DNA of 64,000 nt from Chrysomallon squamiferum (taxonomy: Eukaryota > Mollusca > Gastropoda > Neomphalida > Peltospiridae), in assembly GCA_012295275.1 (NCBI GenBank), contig CM022665.1, positions 39,507,795 through 39,571,794 on the forward strand, written 5' to 3'. The position numbers and the translations under genes are program-made. The notes beneath the pieces are model-generated. The model searched no databases. It saw only the letters and a list, made by a program, of their open reading frames with translations, and was not told the DNA's origin. Position 1 is the stretch's first letter; the number at the start of each line of letters is the position of its first letter. Positions 1 to 15,480 of this stretch are shown here, piece after piece.

Positions 1-973
1 TAAAAATAAGAAAGTAAAGTCTCATTTGAGATAGAAAGAGATACTCATAAACATGTTCATATTATATTAATCTCACATGCTTTTGATAATTTTGTAAATA
101 GAAGTTTTCTTTAAATTATTTTGATTTCTTTTTTATATTTCTGTAGATATTCAGTATATTTTGTTATTTATTTAAACTTTTGTTGGTACAGGAAAAAAAT
201 AAAATGAAAAAAAAAAAAAGAAAAGAATTTATCCAAAATTGTATTTCATTACACCCCTAATCTGGTTTATTTATCTTTAAATTGAATGAAAGAAAATTTG
301 TTAAATGACCTGTCAACATTTGATTAATAATGTTATTAGACATAATAAATTACACAAGAAGAACTCCAGTGCCACCACATAATAGGCTAGTCTTATCAAT
401 TAACAGCGAGGGGTTTTTGTTTACATTTATAGCCCTGCATAGTCAGAAATAATATACTTTTAAAATGATTAATACTGAAAATAGAATTAGCATTTGTTTT
501 TATGAGTTGATGTATGCACACATCCACCAACAATATAGATATGAATGCCAAACTCTGGGTGTGTGTGTGTGTGTGTGTTGACATCCTAACATTTACCATC
601 ACCTGCATAATTACATTATGTATGAATACTAAACTCTAGATAATACCAATATTTGTTTCAAGCATCATTTTAATCTTGTTTCCTGTAATCTAAAATCCCT
701 TGAGTAAACACTGTTTTCACATGGTATAGTAAGGTGGACTTATCCCGGCAAAGCTGAATAATTCTGATCCCTAATGCTATATCAAAGAAAAAGTTCTTTC
801 CAGGACATTCCTTATGTGTTAATGACATTAGAAACAATCCAAAGTTAAGGATGTGTGAAAAAAAAAAAAAAAAAAAAAGGAAAAAAATAGAAAAAGAAAA
901 AGAGCTAATCTTGATTTAGTGCACCTGTACTGAAGGTGGATAGTGTGGTTTTATTCAGAACTCTTTTAAGGAC

Positions 974-975
<2 letters not shown>

Positions 976-1016
<41 letters not shown>
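976..1016. repeat. (TG)n microsatellite
   Basis: An uninterrupted TG dinucleotide run of about 20 units in the CCDC88 intron. Similar TG runs occur at 11294-11323, 33191-33237 and 32540-32665 (imperfect). Confidence 0.95.
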
Positions 1017-1017
<1 letters not shown>

Positions 1018-4000
1018 TGCACATGTAATGTGATAAAGAGTTTCAGCCATTGCCAGATGCCATTACTAATATTAATTTATTAAAGGCTGTGGTAGGTGTT
1101 TCTGTGTCCATGTACATATACGTAATGATATCAAGCTGGTTTAAGATGTATGTGTTATCTCTACTGTATATAGGATATTTATAAAATAGTGATTATATGC
1201 CAAACAGATATTTATGAAAATGTACTGTACAGTTTATGCACTTTAACATGTAAACGGAAAAAAAAAAAAAAAAAAAAAAAAAAAAACAAAAAAAAAACTC
1301 CTGAAAAATGTAATAAACAAAAGTGAAAAAAAACAAAGAAAGAAAGAATAATTTAAGAAAGACTGATATATGATACAGTTAATAAAATTCCAACATGTTA
1401 ATTTTTCTTATGATTTGATGTACATTTTATTTAATTATGTGCAGATATATTTAACATTTATATATATATATATATATATATATTTATACTGCATACATCA
1501 CTCTATAAACATTACAGATAGCCTGAAGACATAAAAAGATTAACATCTATTAGGCATTTCAGTTAACCTTTTATACTTGAGGCAGTCTGTTGTGTTTTGA
1601 TACTTTTTTAAAGATATAACACAGAGGTGACCGTGACTTAACAAAGCATCTATTAAAACCATCAGCATTAAAAACATGTGATGTCTGATACCAATACAAT
1701 CAAGATGTAAGTCAACAAAACAACTTCAGGTATAAGCTATTCTCTGATAATATTAATAATAAAAAAAGAAACATTTGACAACTCCAGATGATAAACAAAA
1801 TTAAATTGTGTTGTTTGAGGATTAAATACTTTTTATACCCCTTGACAGTGTGACAATAAATTATGTTTTGTTCAAGCCATCATAATTTCTATTGGCAGTA
1901 TGCTATGTTGGATCTGTTGCCATTGTCATTTTTGCCTTGAATCCTGTCTTGTTTACACACAGTTTGACTTACAACTGAACTGGGATGATCTTCGTTTCCC
2001 AAGGCAGAAGTTAGAGACATTTTACTGGATTTCTTCCAAATTTGTAAACCTATGTGCTTTGAAACAGAATGTGCTGTTTGTCTTTGTTTGGAGTAAGGTA
2101 TGTTTTATGTTGCCATACCTAGTTGATTTCTAGCACAAGGGCAGACATCAATCATATATTAAACAAACAGTTTAGCTTTCTTTTGGCTTTAGAATAAGAC
2201 TCAAACAAAATCCAGTTAAGCTAAAAGATATACACTTTGTATATATATGAAATGTAGGCATGCTTTGAGACTTTTCTAAAGTGGGACAGCCAAACCTTCT
2301 ACTGTTCAGACCAAAGTTAGGAGTAATTTATAAATATTTTGAAGGGCCTCTGAAATTATTAATGAAACCAACTATTTAACAGAAAGATTAGAATTAATTA
2401 AATTTGCAAGGTGTGTATTTTAAAAGTTTTTGGTTTTATTGACATCTTGTGGACAGATAAAGTCATCTTAATGAAATATTAATGAAAGACAAAATTTATT
2501 TAGACTATTATGTAGGTACTGTCTAATTAATATTACCATAACCAATTTAATGATTATTGTTAGGAAGGTTTAAAAAATGGTTTTTAAATCTTTTTAATAT
2601 AACATTTTCATTAAATAAATTTTACATAATTTTCTTCCAAATAATTATTAAATTACTTTAAAATAACCCATGCACAAATTTACAAAAATAATTCCGTACA
2701 TTATGCTAAAAATTCTTTCCATTTAATCTTTTCTTACAGTCAAACCTTTTAGTGTTTTATTATGAAATAAAGATTTAACATATAAAGAGATTACCAGTGC
2801 TTTTATTTCTTTTATACTGCCTTTAAGTTCAATAATATTTCCTTTCTGTGGGTATTACATGTATGTTAAACATGAATGCTTGCCTATCCCTCCTTTGTGT
2901 GTAACAGCAGCTTAATCTTAAAATACTTAATATTAATCTGTCAGCTGATTATTTCTTAAATGTTATATCTGAAACCAAAGGCATTAATATTTCAGACACT
3001 AACATGAAATTTATAAAAAATAGTTGATAATGTGTTGGACAAAAAAAAAAAAAAAAAAAAAAAAATGGGAGAGAGAGAAATTAAGAAAAAGAAAAAAAAG
3101 TGAAATAGAGAAATAGAGTATGTGTAAGTGTTAATTTACATTCTGAATAAAAATGCTGGCTAATATCCTTGTATAAAATAAGCATAATACATTTCTGCAT
3201 ATTTTTTTTGTAATAACTTAATACACAAAAATGCTTACATATCTATTTTTGCTAGTACAAGATAACACATTCAGTCCTTGAATACACTACATTATTTACT
3301 TCACGTAAATAGGCAAAAAATGCACAACAACTAGATATGAACTTCAGGAAAAGGCAAGCCTCAGTATTGGCAGGAAAAACTCAAAACAGGTCTGGACATG
3401 TAAAAAACTACAGAACATGAATATACATTTAGTTATACCACAGCACTTTTCTTGAAATAAAACACCCCAAAATTTAGTTCAACCAAAAATAAAAATCACT
3501 CAAATAAACATAAATGTAAAAAATAAATATAAAAATAACATTAATATTAATACTAATAACAATAATAAAGAAAATAGAAGGTAGTAAACAGAGATTACAA
3601 TCATCTAATAACTCTGCTTGTATTATTTATATATATATATCTGTTGTCCTGAACCGAATATTTACTATTGAACATGACCTATCCTATAATCGCTAAGCGA
3701 TATTAAAGAAGCATTAATTTCATAGTTAATGAAAGAACTATTCTGGTGAATGAGTTAAGAAATTTCATGCTTTGTAGATCTTGACATAGGCTGTGTTCAA
3801 TCCCCATGTAATTGTAAAATAAGACATCCAGGATAATTAAACATTTTGTGAAATTCTTGTGCTTTTGAAGAAGAATGCCACTACCAACAACAACAGTAGT
3901 AATAACAATAACTGTAGTAATAGTTGTAGTAGTAGTTCTAGTGATTACAGTAACATTATAAAAAAAATAAAAATATATATATATATTTGTATTTATTCAA

Positions 4001-4424
4001 GTTAAAAAACTGAATATGGTTTTATAAATTAAAATATTACTAAAAACAAATTGTATGCTGTCAGATTTGGTCAAACTAAATTTAGATCATAATATTAAAC
4101 CAGTCAATACTGTTTTATTCACATATTCAATTTTAAATTAAATTAATCTAATTTATCATGATGTGAGATGGCTTCGAGTAAAGTAATTGAAATTAACCGG
4201 TGCTCAAGCCATCATTAAGAAGCCCCTGTGCCACTGTTTTAAAATTGTTAAATAGGATATCGAATCAATAAATGGCTTGCTCTCACAAACAGATTAGCAA
4301 TTAACCTCATCAAGAGTTTGTCATAAACATTATAATTGATTTCTTACAAGCCATCTTTATGGGCCCATTAACAGCTACGATCTGTATCAACAGAACACAG
4401 GAACTAACCTAGACTCTTGTGTCA

Positions 4425-4715
4425 AAGATAAACGACAACCTGCCAATAGAGATTCACTGAATAATCTGAGAACTGCCAATAAAAAAAAAATAAAGTTACT
4501 TAATAAATCTCAAATCAACCAATAAAAAAACATTCCCTGACTTATTTGACAGTATCTAAGCAGCCAATGAAGAAGACATTTACTTATTAATCTGAAACCA
4601 AATAGTAATAAAATATTTAATAACCTCAAACCAGTCAATAACAAATTTCTTAATAACCTCAGGCCAGGCAATAAAATATTGATGAATACTCTCGAAGCAG
4701 CTTATAAAACAATTA
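4425..4715. repeat. Degenerate minisatellite (CCAATAA / TTAATAACCTC unit)
   Basis: About eight diverged copies of a 30-45 bp unit of the form ACTTAATAACCTCAAACCAG followed by YCAATAAA. The clearest copies begin near 4497, 4616 and 4648. The unit was not seen elsewhere in the window, so this looks like a local tandem expansion inside the intron. Confidence 0.6.
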
Positions 4716-7700
4716 CTTAACAGCAAGGAGCTGAAAGGTATGAAAGAAACTATAAAAACTGCAAGATAAAAGCTATCTCAATGTAATCAATATTTCTCAG
4801 GTATGTGGGTCACACATATCAGTGACAGAATTCAATATGATCAGAGGGAAATGTTTGTATTTAAGAAATGCAAGGCCTGCAAAAGGCCTCTCATACAAGA
4901 GGCCATTGTCAGAAGCCATTTTTCACACATAACTGGCACCCAGCTTTTGTCGGAAATATTGACGTTCAGATGATGTGTGGAGGTTTTTATAATATCAATG
5001 AACTATAATTTTTGTGGCATTTAAAATCTGAAGCATTTAACTCACAGTCTCTTTGCCTGTTTTCCTGACTGTTAACGTGGGAAAGGACTGTAAGGAGTAA
5101 ACAGCCAAACAAAAGAAATATTATGATTTGGTAATTCAATGAATAGAAGAGATATTATACAGAATTTGTCTGTTTATGAAGCATGAGGTTATTGTGCTGA
5201 ATATTTTTTTTTTTTTCAACCACCACGATGAAGAAACAGGTACTGCTGTCAGTAGATTCACAAAATGAATGCCACTTGCATTTTGATTAATGGCTTTTGG
5301 GTTAGTATTCCTTACAAAATGACTATTGACCTTGTGGTAACAGGTACATAACTATTAAAAAAACACCTAAATCATCTGACTATTAGGGGATGTGAATGTG
5401 TGTGTGAATATGTGTGTGTTGTGTTTAAAAGAGTAATAAGTGATGTGGATATATACCACAGCTTAAGTTTAGATTAATTTTATTTAAAGATTTCATTATA
5501 GTAAAAGCTTGTTGGGTTAAAATAAAAAACATAAAAAAATTAAACAACTTCAGGTACCGAACCATTTATCCAGCAAGCTTTGGACCAGAGTGGTCTGGAT
5601 TTCTGGATACAGGCTAAATATGTACTTAAACTATAAAAGAAAAAGAAGAAGAAAAAAACTATATTTAATAGTTACAAATTAATACACTCTTAAAGCAGTG
5701 TTGGTTTGATCTTTATTAATCTACCAAAATGTTTAAAATACCTGTATAATAGGATGAAAATTAAATGAAGATTAGATTATAGAAAGAACATAATTGTATT
5801 TAACCGTTATTCAGTACACATGTACAGCTGTATAATAATGACTTCTGAGAGATGTTTACTCAATATAGCAACAGTCTCATTTAAACTGTTTGATGCGTAC
5901 ATCATGGAAATCAGAAAAATGCAGCAACCAGCAAGCTGTGAGGCAACAAGTTTAAAAGTAGTCAGTTTAAAAAACAGCCAGTTTTCTGCATTTTCCAGAT
6001 TTCTGGAAGCTGGATAAATAGTTCAGTATCTGTAATTCATTTACCATTTTTATAACCCAGTACTAACTGTATTAGCACTATTACATAATTAAATAAAAAG
6101 AAATTAATATTATACATCATGCAAAATATATTTAACAGATTAAGAGAAACTGGTTTCATACTGGCAAATGATAAACCTATTCATTATATAAAAAAGGATA
6201 CTAAAAATTTATTATTTAACTACATCAAGATTTTTAAAAGCATTTTTATCCAATTACTAAGTGAACTGCAATTAAACTAACATGTAATTAATAAAGATAA
6301 TTTCTAATGACATCATGTCATGCTGACATTCTTGAACAGACCAAGATAAGAAATATGTCACAAGAATCTTAACTACAAGTCCACACTGTCTCCCAAACCA
6401 CATCACCAACCCCTACTGGTGAAATAACAGATTAAATCATGTACAAGCAGTGAACACACCCTGTAGAGAACAGGTGAGGAGCATTTCACTTCACTTGGTC
6501 TTAACAAAATTAGAAAAACACCTGCCAGGTACCCAGAGCACCTGTAATTTCAAGTAACTCAGCATGTCTAATACTGATTTAATCAGGAAACATTCAAGGT
6601 ATTTATTAGGTGTTGGCATGGAAATGACACTGAATGAATGCACAGGTAATAATAGAGAAGAAGAAGGAAAAAAAAAAACCCAACACTATCAGTAAATTTG
6701 AATATTTTTTGGCGTAACAAAGACATTGTTTTTCCTTTCACTGAACATATATCCATGGCATGTTCATTCAATTTTCTTTCACTTTTCACAAGATTAACTT
6801 TATTTTTAATTTTTTTGTAGATCCAGTATTTATGCTTTTGTGAAAAACTTAGGTAAAAAGAATTTACTGCATTAAATATAAATTACTCGTTCTCTTTTAT
6901 GTTAATTTTATTTTTCTTTATTTCAATTTTAGCATGAAAAATGAGATACTAAAATGAGAGAGAGAGAGAGATTTGTTCTTTCATTACAGTGGGGTTTTTG
7001 CGATCTTTTGTGACAATTTCCTAACATCTTATTTATACCAAGTGCAGACTGGAATGGATAAGAACTTTTATCTGAACTAACTGCATATTTACAACACACT
7101 AAATCATGAATGGCTACAACTGATTGATTATGACTGACTTAACCATCAAACAAAACATCAAACTGACATAATCCAAAACACAGCTGGAGCATCAGTTATT
7201 ATCTCAAGTAGACCAGCCACCTGGAAATGTGATATTCAGACATCAAAGGACCTCATCAAGTTAATGTCCTGTTCGTTGTCACAGTTAAACATAGGTGTTG
7301 TTAACTGTCTGTGACTAACAGAACATGACTCGGTTATTATGCAGAGTCAGTTAGCAAAATGTCAAGTAAGGAATGACTTAATGAATGACTGGAATATATT
7401 TTACAAGATTTAAACAAAAGTTAACATTTAATAAAATGTTTTATTATAAATTAACAAAGAATGTGACTTTTTAAAAATAAAAGATCTTAGTAAAAAAAGA
7501 AATAATAATTAAAAAAAAAAGCCCAACCACATACATATAGAAATTGTTTTTAATGTTTCAGCTACAATTCAGTATTTAACTGGAATAAAAATAATAATAT
7601 TAGAAAAAAAAAAGAAAAAAAAAAGGTTATGAAAAATGTATATGTAGAACTATCAATTAAAAATATTAATTTGAAAAAATACTGCAGTGTGTATTAAATA

Positions 7701-7722
7701 AATGAAAGGCTGCATAACTCAC

Positions 7723-10700
7723 CAGGTAGTATGTTTTGATATTTTTCACAAGTAAATCCCAGTTAAACAAACGTACTGTAACATCGTCATTCACTCTCCT
7801 GTTTACTGCTTGATAGGCGGGTCGCACAGGATCTCTGAAATAACAAAAATATGAACCAATGTAATTATCTGACTGACAAGACCTTTTAACTGTTTGTCAC
7901 CACGAATTCTTTGATAGTAAAAATTTTAGTTTTAATGAAACCATAAAACTAGTTGTAGTTTCTATATCATTAACTGTTGCATAAAGAATACCACGTTTTA
8001 TGTTTTTGTACCTGGGTTCAGCTAAGGATTGTGTATCATATGCTGTTTCTGTAGTCAAAGTTCTTCAGTTTATCATCTTGTAATTACATTCAAATTCACT
8101 ACACCCAAAAGTCTGGCTTGAATTCTCACTAAGGGTACATAAAATGCTTTTAGATTAGATTCATTTTTGGTTAGTTGAGTTTTGTCTTCTTGGTTTTTTG
8201 GGGGGAGTTTGTGTTTTTTGCAGAATTTTTTAGGAGAATTCATTTTGTTTAGCTTTTTAATAATGATTTATTTATCCAAAAAAAAACCTCAAAATAAAAA
8301 CTTTAGAGTAATACATGTCATATTATGGTATGATGATCAAAAATAGTGTTTTTAAGTTAACATACATATTTAATTTGTTTGATGTTTCACTAAAATATAT
8401 AAGCTGAAGTGAAAGGACCATAGACCAGAAAAAACAAATCTATGTAAGTGGAAATCAGAAAAACCCAAAAGAGCCACAAATAAAATGTACGCTAATAATG
8501 AACAGCTTTCAAATTAGTCTCATATATGATAAACTGGCTGTAACTTTAGATAAATAATAAAGGACAGTAATTTGTTATGAATAGACTTTATTAAACTATC
8601 ATATTTTCCATTAAAAACATACTCATTTATCATAAAAATTATATCAGAATATTTTACAGTGAAGACATTTTTTAAATAACCATAATTATTAAATTATTTA
8701 AAATTAGTTAATGGAAATTATATTTTTGAACTAAAGAAAATATAATTTTGCATTGATGGTGGTAAATAATGATGTTATAAAACAAACATTCCAAATAAAG
8801 TTTTTGTTAATTAGGATTTTCTTACTAGTAAGAATAATTTTAAAATCAGTTAATGACAATTATTGTTATTAACTGAACAAAACATTATTGATGGCAACCC
8901 ATTAACAAAACTGAGTATTGAATTTTCCTAGAAGTGCAAATCAGATTTTACTTAATAATGCTTATTAAATTTTGTTGTTTAGACTTTCTTATTAATTTCT
9001 AAGTAATAATTATGAAATTGTTTAAAATCAGTTAATGATAATTGTATTTAACTGAATAGTACGTACTGATGGAACAAAAATATGATTTTTATTGAAGATG
9101 GCAGATTTAATTCTAATGATAATTCCTTGCAGAGATGAATTTAACCTGAACATACCATGAAGATAGGTAATAGGATATTATTATTTTCTGTCAGTAACAA
9201 CTAACATATTAACAATTCTAAGCAGACAATGTGGGTAGTTGTCTGAATACTATCACACTAACAATAACACTATAGTTATATCTTGCTAAAGTAAATTTAT
9301 GTAAATGAACATTTCTGAATCTGTAGGGAGTAATGAAAACATTTTTAAAAAAAAGAAAAAAAAAAAACAATATTGAAAATACAAAAATATCCTTTATAAA
9401 ATATATATATATATATAAAAAAAAAACTACTGCAAACCTCAGATTTCTTTAAATAAACATACAAGCTAGTATAACTTTCAATATTTGAAATAAGAAAATG
9501 CATTGAAATTTGTATTAATTTTAAATTAACAGCAGTCACATCCATTACAGTTTTATAACTTAAAATCAATTTGAACAGACTGCTTCACCTTGCTTGTTTA
9601 TCAATCAATCAGCCCTATTACCAGGTGTATTTGTGTGATAATAGTGTGTGCAGGTAAAACGTATTCAGTGTGTGGTCAGAAAAATACTTTACCTACACCA
9701 TGAATCAATAACACTGAGCATGCAGTCACACACTGTCCAGCTGTATAAATATTACCTTTAATATCCCTCCAAATGAAATATTATCAGACTTTAAAAAATT
9801 AACAAGCAAAAAATCCCATTATCATTATTATTATTTTATTTTTTACATAATATTAATTTAACTAAAAAGAACCTTAGTGAAGGAAAGATAGAAGTATTAC
9901 TTCATTTGACAACACACTCAACACTTTTCAAAGGTAAATTTAATTGTGTGTGTGTGTGTGACTATAAAATGGGTTTAGTATATGATGCTGTATGTATGGT
10001 TAGGTTAGGTTATTTCTTAGACAGGAAAGCATTTACCACAGACTTCCATGAGCCAGTTATGGGATGCTGGCTGGATTGGGAAATTTCCTAATAAGAATGT
10101 AAAGGACTGATCCTAAATTTTATAAAAAGATTCTAATATAAATAAATTTTACTTGTATCCATTTCAATTTTTTTACAGTGTTTATTGTGTCAATCATAAA
10201 TATAGACATAAAATGTGCACATAAATGTCTACTGCCTTAGCTATATAAACAACGTATATAAAAATTCATGTGTGTTTTACAGGCACACCTGGAGTAGGGG
10301 TTAAACCAATATGGCTAACACAGGTCTGACTTAAAAAATATTTAAAAAATTACTGGAATATCACCTGTTAAAAATATTGGTCAGTTACTTGCTAAAACAC
10401 ATTTAAGCTGTATTAATTATTAATATTCACCATCAGCATTAAAATATATTAATTAAATATTTTTATCTTTCTAGATTATGACAGACTTGTTTTCTGAATT
10501 ATGCTTACATTGATGCTGTAATTTAATTAAATACTAACAAACACTGAAAAAAAAAAGAAAAAAAAAGAAAAGAAAAACAAAACCCCAGGACAATGTAACC
10601 TATCTGCTCTTTAAGATACACACTGTAACTTTGTTGTCTGAATTTTGCTAATTAAGTCTTCCTGAATGACCAGCAATGCATGTGGACTCTAAGCAAATGT

Positions 10701-13282
10701 ACAGACAGAGAGGAATGTCGCAGGAAATTTGTAAACTCTGAAAACACAACAAATACACCCTAACTTCTCTGTCCTGTCTAGTTTGCAATCAACAGGCGAG
10801 GTCTAGCATCTCGTAATTCATCGAAACATTTTCAAAAGCAACAATAGCCTGAATTTTTTTTTTCGTCTCCATTTTTAAATAAAAACTTAAATAATTATTA
10901 TAAAAAAAAATAAAAAATAAAAATAAAAAATCCCATCTCCCACCTCCATCAAGGAAACTAAATTTTCTTTTCAGCTTTAAAAGAATTTGCAGCAGGATGT
11001 TAAAACTAAATGTATATAGAAATATCTTTTGAAAGTGAACAGAACATAAACATTTGTTCTCCTTTGTGTTGCTAGCTATATTAAGCGTCCATGTGCAGCT
11101 GTTGGTGGTTTTTCCAATTTGATAATTGGTCCTCAAACAAATGCCTTTAATGGACTTCCATGAATGTGATGTACACAATGACATGATTCATTAAATAATT
11201 ACAGCTAGCAGACTACAGGGAAAAAAACAAAATAAACACTGGTGCTGCATCTTTCAACATGTTAGCACAAATAACTATTTTTAATCCAGGATCTTGTGTG
11301 TGTGTGTGTGTGTGTGTGTGTGCATGCGCACTACGTGAGAGAATGTGTTTATATATATATATATATAATAATAACATGTACATGTATGTGTATGTATAAT
11401 AATCAGTTTACTAAATATTTAGTAATTTAATATATATTAAACTGTTTTGAAAACCACATGTTTAAAACACGTAATAAACGTTAACATAAAATGTAATGAA
11501 TATACTGAAACATACATTTATTCATTCACTGATATATTTATGTGTATATATAATAGAGGTATGTATGTGCAACAGGCACATAACAGCAGTATGTGACTAG
11601 AAGTAACTTTACTACTGTAAAAATACTGACATACAAACATACATTTATGGATACTAATTGATTTAAATGCTCTAAATTTAATTCTGATATATATTTATAT
11701 CTATATTAACACACCTGAATAATTTCCACTTATAAACAAGCTGCTACATTTTCCTTGCAGCTGGATGACAAAATACAGTTTAGACTACAGTAAAAATGAT
11801 GATGGTGAATTGTGTGTATCTGTATGTGTGTGTTATTTTTGAAGAATATTTGTTTAACAACAGTTGTTTAAGAAAATATTAATGAATGTACAAGGGAAAA
11901 CAATTTTTTTTAAAGATCTTCATGTTCATTAATTTTTATTATCAGTTAGTGGCTAGAGATTCTTGATACAGACCTTACCACATATATAGTGTACAGACTA
12001 TAATTAGAATAGCCTAATGGAAACAAAAAGAAAATTAAGGACACAGCCTCAGAAATGTTTAGTACTGCTGCAATCAAAGTATACAATATATAATTATTGT
12101 ATGTAATGTTATATTTATACCATAAATTAATTAAAGTTTGAATATAAAATCATTAAGAAGTAATTAATCAGTAATTTATGAATATAATTATTGTTTGTAT
12201 ATGTCACATGTGTGTGTTTATATGTGTGAACATGCATGTGTTTGGGCATGTCTGTGTATGTATGTATAGGACTATATACACTTCTTACACATGATTTAAT
12301 CAATTTACCTGGAAACAATGAAACTTGAAATATCTGTCAATAAATTTATTAGTGAAAATTTGTAATGATTAAATGACTAAATTAAGTAATATATATATAT
12401 AAGTAATCTGCTTATCTGTATGTTATTTTTAATTTTAGTTTGTTGTTCATTAGATATTAACATTTAGGAACATATGTAAGTTTCTTTTCCTTTTTCATTC
12501 ATGAGTAAACAGATTTAAAAAAAAAAAAAAAAAAAAATACATGCTACACATACTACAAAATGTGTGTGTGCTACCCCATTCTGTTATACCACTGTACATA
12601 TTTAAAACTGTTTTCATTTAACATATTCTTAAAACTGCATTTACTATTTTATTAGCTTACCATTTGTGAAGAACACATTTTATTATTTATTAATTTTGTT
12701 TTATCCTATTAATGTCAACTTTCAGATGTTGGTAACTGATAATAGAGATTAGGTCAAGTTAATGGCCAAGACAATGGCCAAGACAAAGAAATCCTGCTGC
12801 TGGGAATTACCTAGATCCTGATTAATTCAATTAGGTTCAGCTAAATTCCTTACTTATGACTCAATTAACAATTAAAAATGATGTCTTGGTATTAAAGTCT
12901 TACTAGTATACAACCTTACTCTGGATCATTGTGCTATTTAGCAGAACAATCATATATCCATTAAGGTTCAAGCTAATTTGTGCTGGGGGCTCTCTGTAAT
13001 GTTACTATGAACAAAACAAATTTGATCAAAAGAAAAGTAATAAGCTATATATTTTTTCTCTGTTGATTCAGAGAAAATTCCATTATATATTCCATAAGAG
13101 GCATTCAGTATCCTGAAGAAAACACATAACTCATTTATATTGTTCTTAAGGATATTATGATCCTTATCATTATTCTATTATTTATACTACTGTAGTCTTA
13201 TTAAAAGTCTCATCTCCAAATTCCAGTAATAAAAAAAATAATAAAATAGTATTTAAATAACTATAAATAATAATTAATAGCA

Positions 13283-13317
<35 letters not shown>

Positions 13318-15030
13318 GGTAGACAGCTAAAGTTCTACCACCTGTTTCTATCTGGACACATCATAAACATATATATTGATGTTTCCACACAAGAAGTAGC
13401 TGGACTGTTTATCACAGAATAACAGACATCAGGCCAATGCAAACACCATCAGTGATCTTTTTTTTTTTTTTTTTTTTTTGTATTTTGGATAAAGAATGGA
13501 CTGCTCTACTTCACTTTCACCTAAAGTTGTTTTTTACTTGTAGATCAGTATAAATCATCAAATAAACTGATGATGACAGATGTTTTTCACTGTTGTCATT
13601 TGCTTTGCTACTTTAATCAGATATTATTTAGAAAGGAAAGGACAGTGTGACTGATGTAAATGGAAAATAAAAAAGTGATTTGTGTCATTTAAATTAAATT
13701 CTACAATTATTCTGGATGAAAACAAGTTTTAAGTGGGTTTTTTTTTGGGGGGGGTTCTTAGTTTGCTTTGATTATTTAATACACATATATATATTCCATT
13801 CAAAGTAAATCAGTTGAATTTTGAAGTAAGTTTTACAATATGTACCTATTTTCTCTTCATTTTATTAAATACTTTAAATCTTTCTGGATAAAAAGTACTG
13901 TTTTGGGTGGGATGAACACTGCTTTTCATGATAATAAAGTTTTTTTTACTTTAAGGGCTTTCTTTTAATAACTGATTGAATTTTACTTATGTAAATATTA
14001 TAGTAACAGTTTTGTGATAGGGTAAAAAAAATATTTGCAGAGGTATTCACTTTGCTGTGGTTTTTACATTTAGATACTTGATAAAACAAAGGACTGTGGA
14101 AATTGTCTGGTTTTGGTGGACTTCTAGTTTTGTGAAGGTTATAAAAATTATTATTTTTTATCTGAGTACATCTTTTTCTGAATCTGAACACTTTCAGTTT
14201 ACATTCATGTAGGTGCATTAAAATGTTGTTTTTTTTTGTGTAATTTTTAAAATCTATACACTATCTACTTATTATTATTTTCTACAGCTCAAATGTAGTT
14301 AATCTTTATGTACTGGAAGTGGTATTAAATCAACCAGTATAAAGTAATAATTAACTTTGTCAAATGCCTTATTATTGGCTGTCGACTGTTTTTAGAAACA
14401 AGTTACACCAAAACATGTCCTTAATAATCTGGCTAAGAAACGTGATTATTAACAGTGCCAGAGAAATATTGATTTACCATAAATCACAGCATTATGACAA
14501 GTCTACAGAGGCAATACATACAATTTCAAGTAAATGAAATTGTAATTACACAAATAATCAAAAGTTTGCCTCTGTTCATTTATTACCATGGGGGCACATT
14601 TGGGGTCCTTTTTGTATTTCAGTTAAAAGTGGTCATATATCAGGAAAACTGGTACAGGTTTTTATTTTTTTTAATTTTTTTTTTTAAATTATTCTGTTGA
14701 TTATAAGTTATTATTTAAGAATAACGTTATTTATGAATGGCAAATGAAAATAATTATATGAAATTTTGTTATTAAAGACTGATGAATTTATGTGAAGTAT
14801 TGTATGTTATTCTATAAATTAAATAAAAGCTGATTATCTCATATAGTTAACAACCATTTCTTACCCCCTTAAACCCTATATTTATTAGTATATACACTTG
14901 ATTCACCCCAACTCAGAATGATATACTGTAGTCCATTATAATTAATGTTTAAAAGTGACATCTATACACTGGCAGACTCAACATGTTATAGAACTAAGTT
15001 TGTACTTACTTGGCATGATGGAGATGGATG

Positions 15031-15081
<51 letters not shown>

Positions 15082-15437
15082 CATTAGTTTTTTTAAAAAG
15101 TAAACTTATGGGGAAATTAAGCATTCGGTTAACTTACATCTGTTGCATCACATCATTAAGGAAAACTCCATCATATAAATCCTTATAAGTGAGTGGATTA
15201 ACTTCTCCAGTATGGAAAGTATTAATCTGTAATGTAAAAACACACTTTTGTTTTTAAATTTTAAATTATTTTTGGTTTGTTTTTAATTTTTTCAGCATAC
15301 TTTTGAAAATGTTTTTATCATTTATTTTACAAAATAATAATAACTGTAAGTTGATCTGCTATAAAAAAAACATTTTTATTGTGATTTTAATGGTATTTAT
15401 CAAAGCAATAATTAAAAATATATCTAAAAAAAAAATG

Positions 15438-15480
<43 letters not shown>

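Larger units (their letters stand above)
1..7722. other. Long AT-rich CCDC88 intron (open at left edge)
   Basis: No coding exon or RNA gene was recognised here. The stretch holds A-runs (1258-1286, 3041-3065), a (TG)n run near 976-1016, a (TA)n run near 1463-1482 and a degenerate minisatellite near 4425-4715. Short ORFs on either strand (for example 1900-2133) have no recognisable composition or splice context. Part of the stretch could be intergenic if the CCDC88 gene were truncated, but the intact phase-0 donor at 7722 argues for an intron. Confidence 0.6.
7835..15137. other. CCDC88 intron 2, repeat-rich
   Basis: AT-rich intron with no recognised exon. It contains a three-copy degenerate repeat (8660-9090), a TG run (11294-11323), an A-run (12514-12536), an AAT run (13284-13316), a T-run (13459-13479) and a GA run (15035-15078). 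ORFs such as 9345-9569 and 10789-11184 are built largely of homopolymer codons. Confidence 0.6.

Noticed and set aside
1900-2133. 77-codon plus ORF with several Cys/Trp residues
   Set aside because: No family resemblance, no convincing splice sites, and it sits in the CCDC88 intron on the opposite strand.
3740-3810. Possible tRNA because of GTTCAATCCCC
   Set aside because: Only a B-box-like string is present. No A box, cloverleaf or acceptor stem could be drawn around it.
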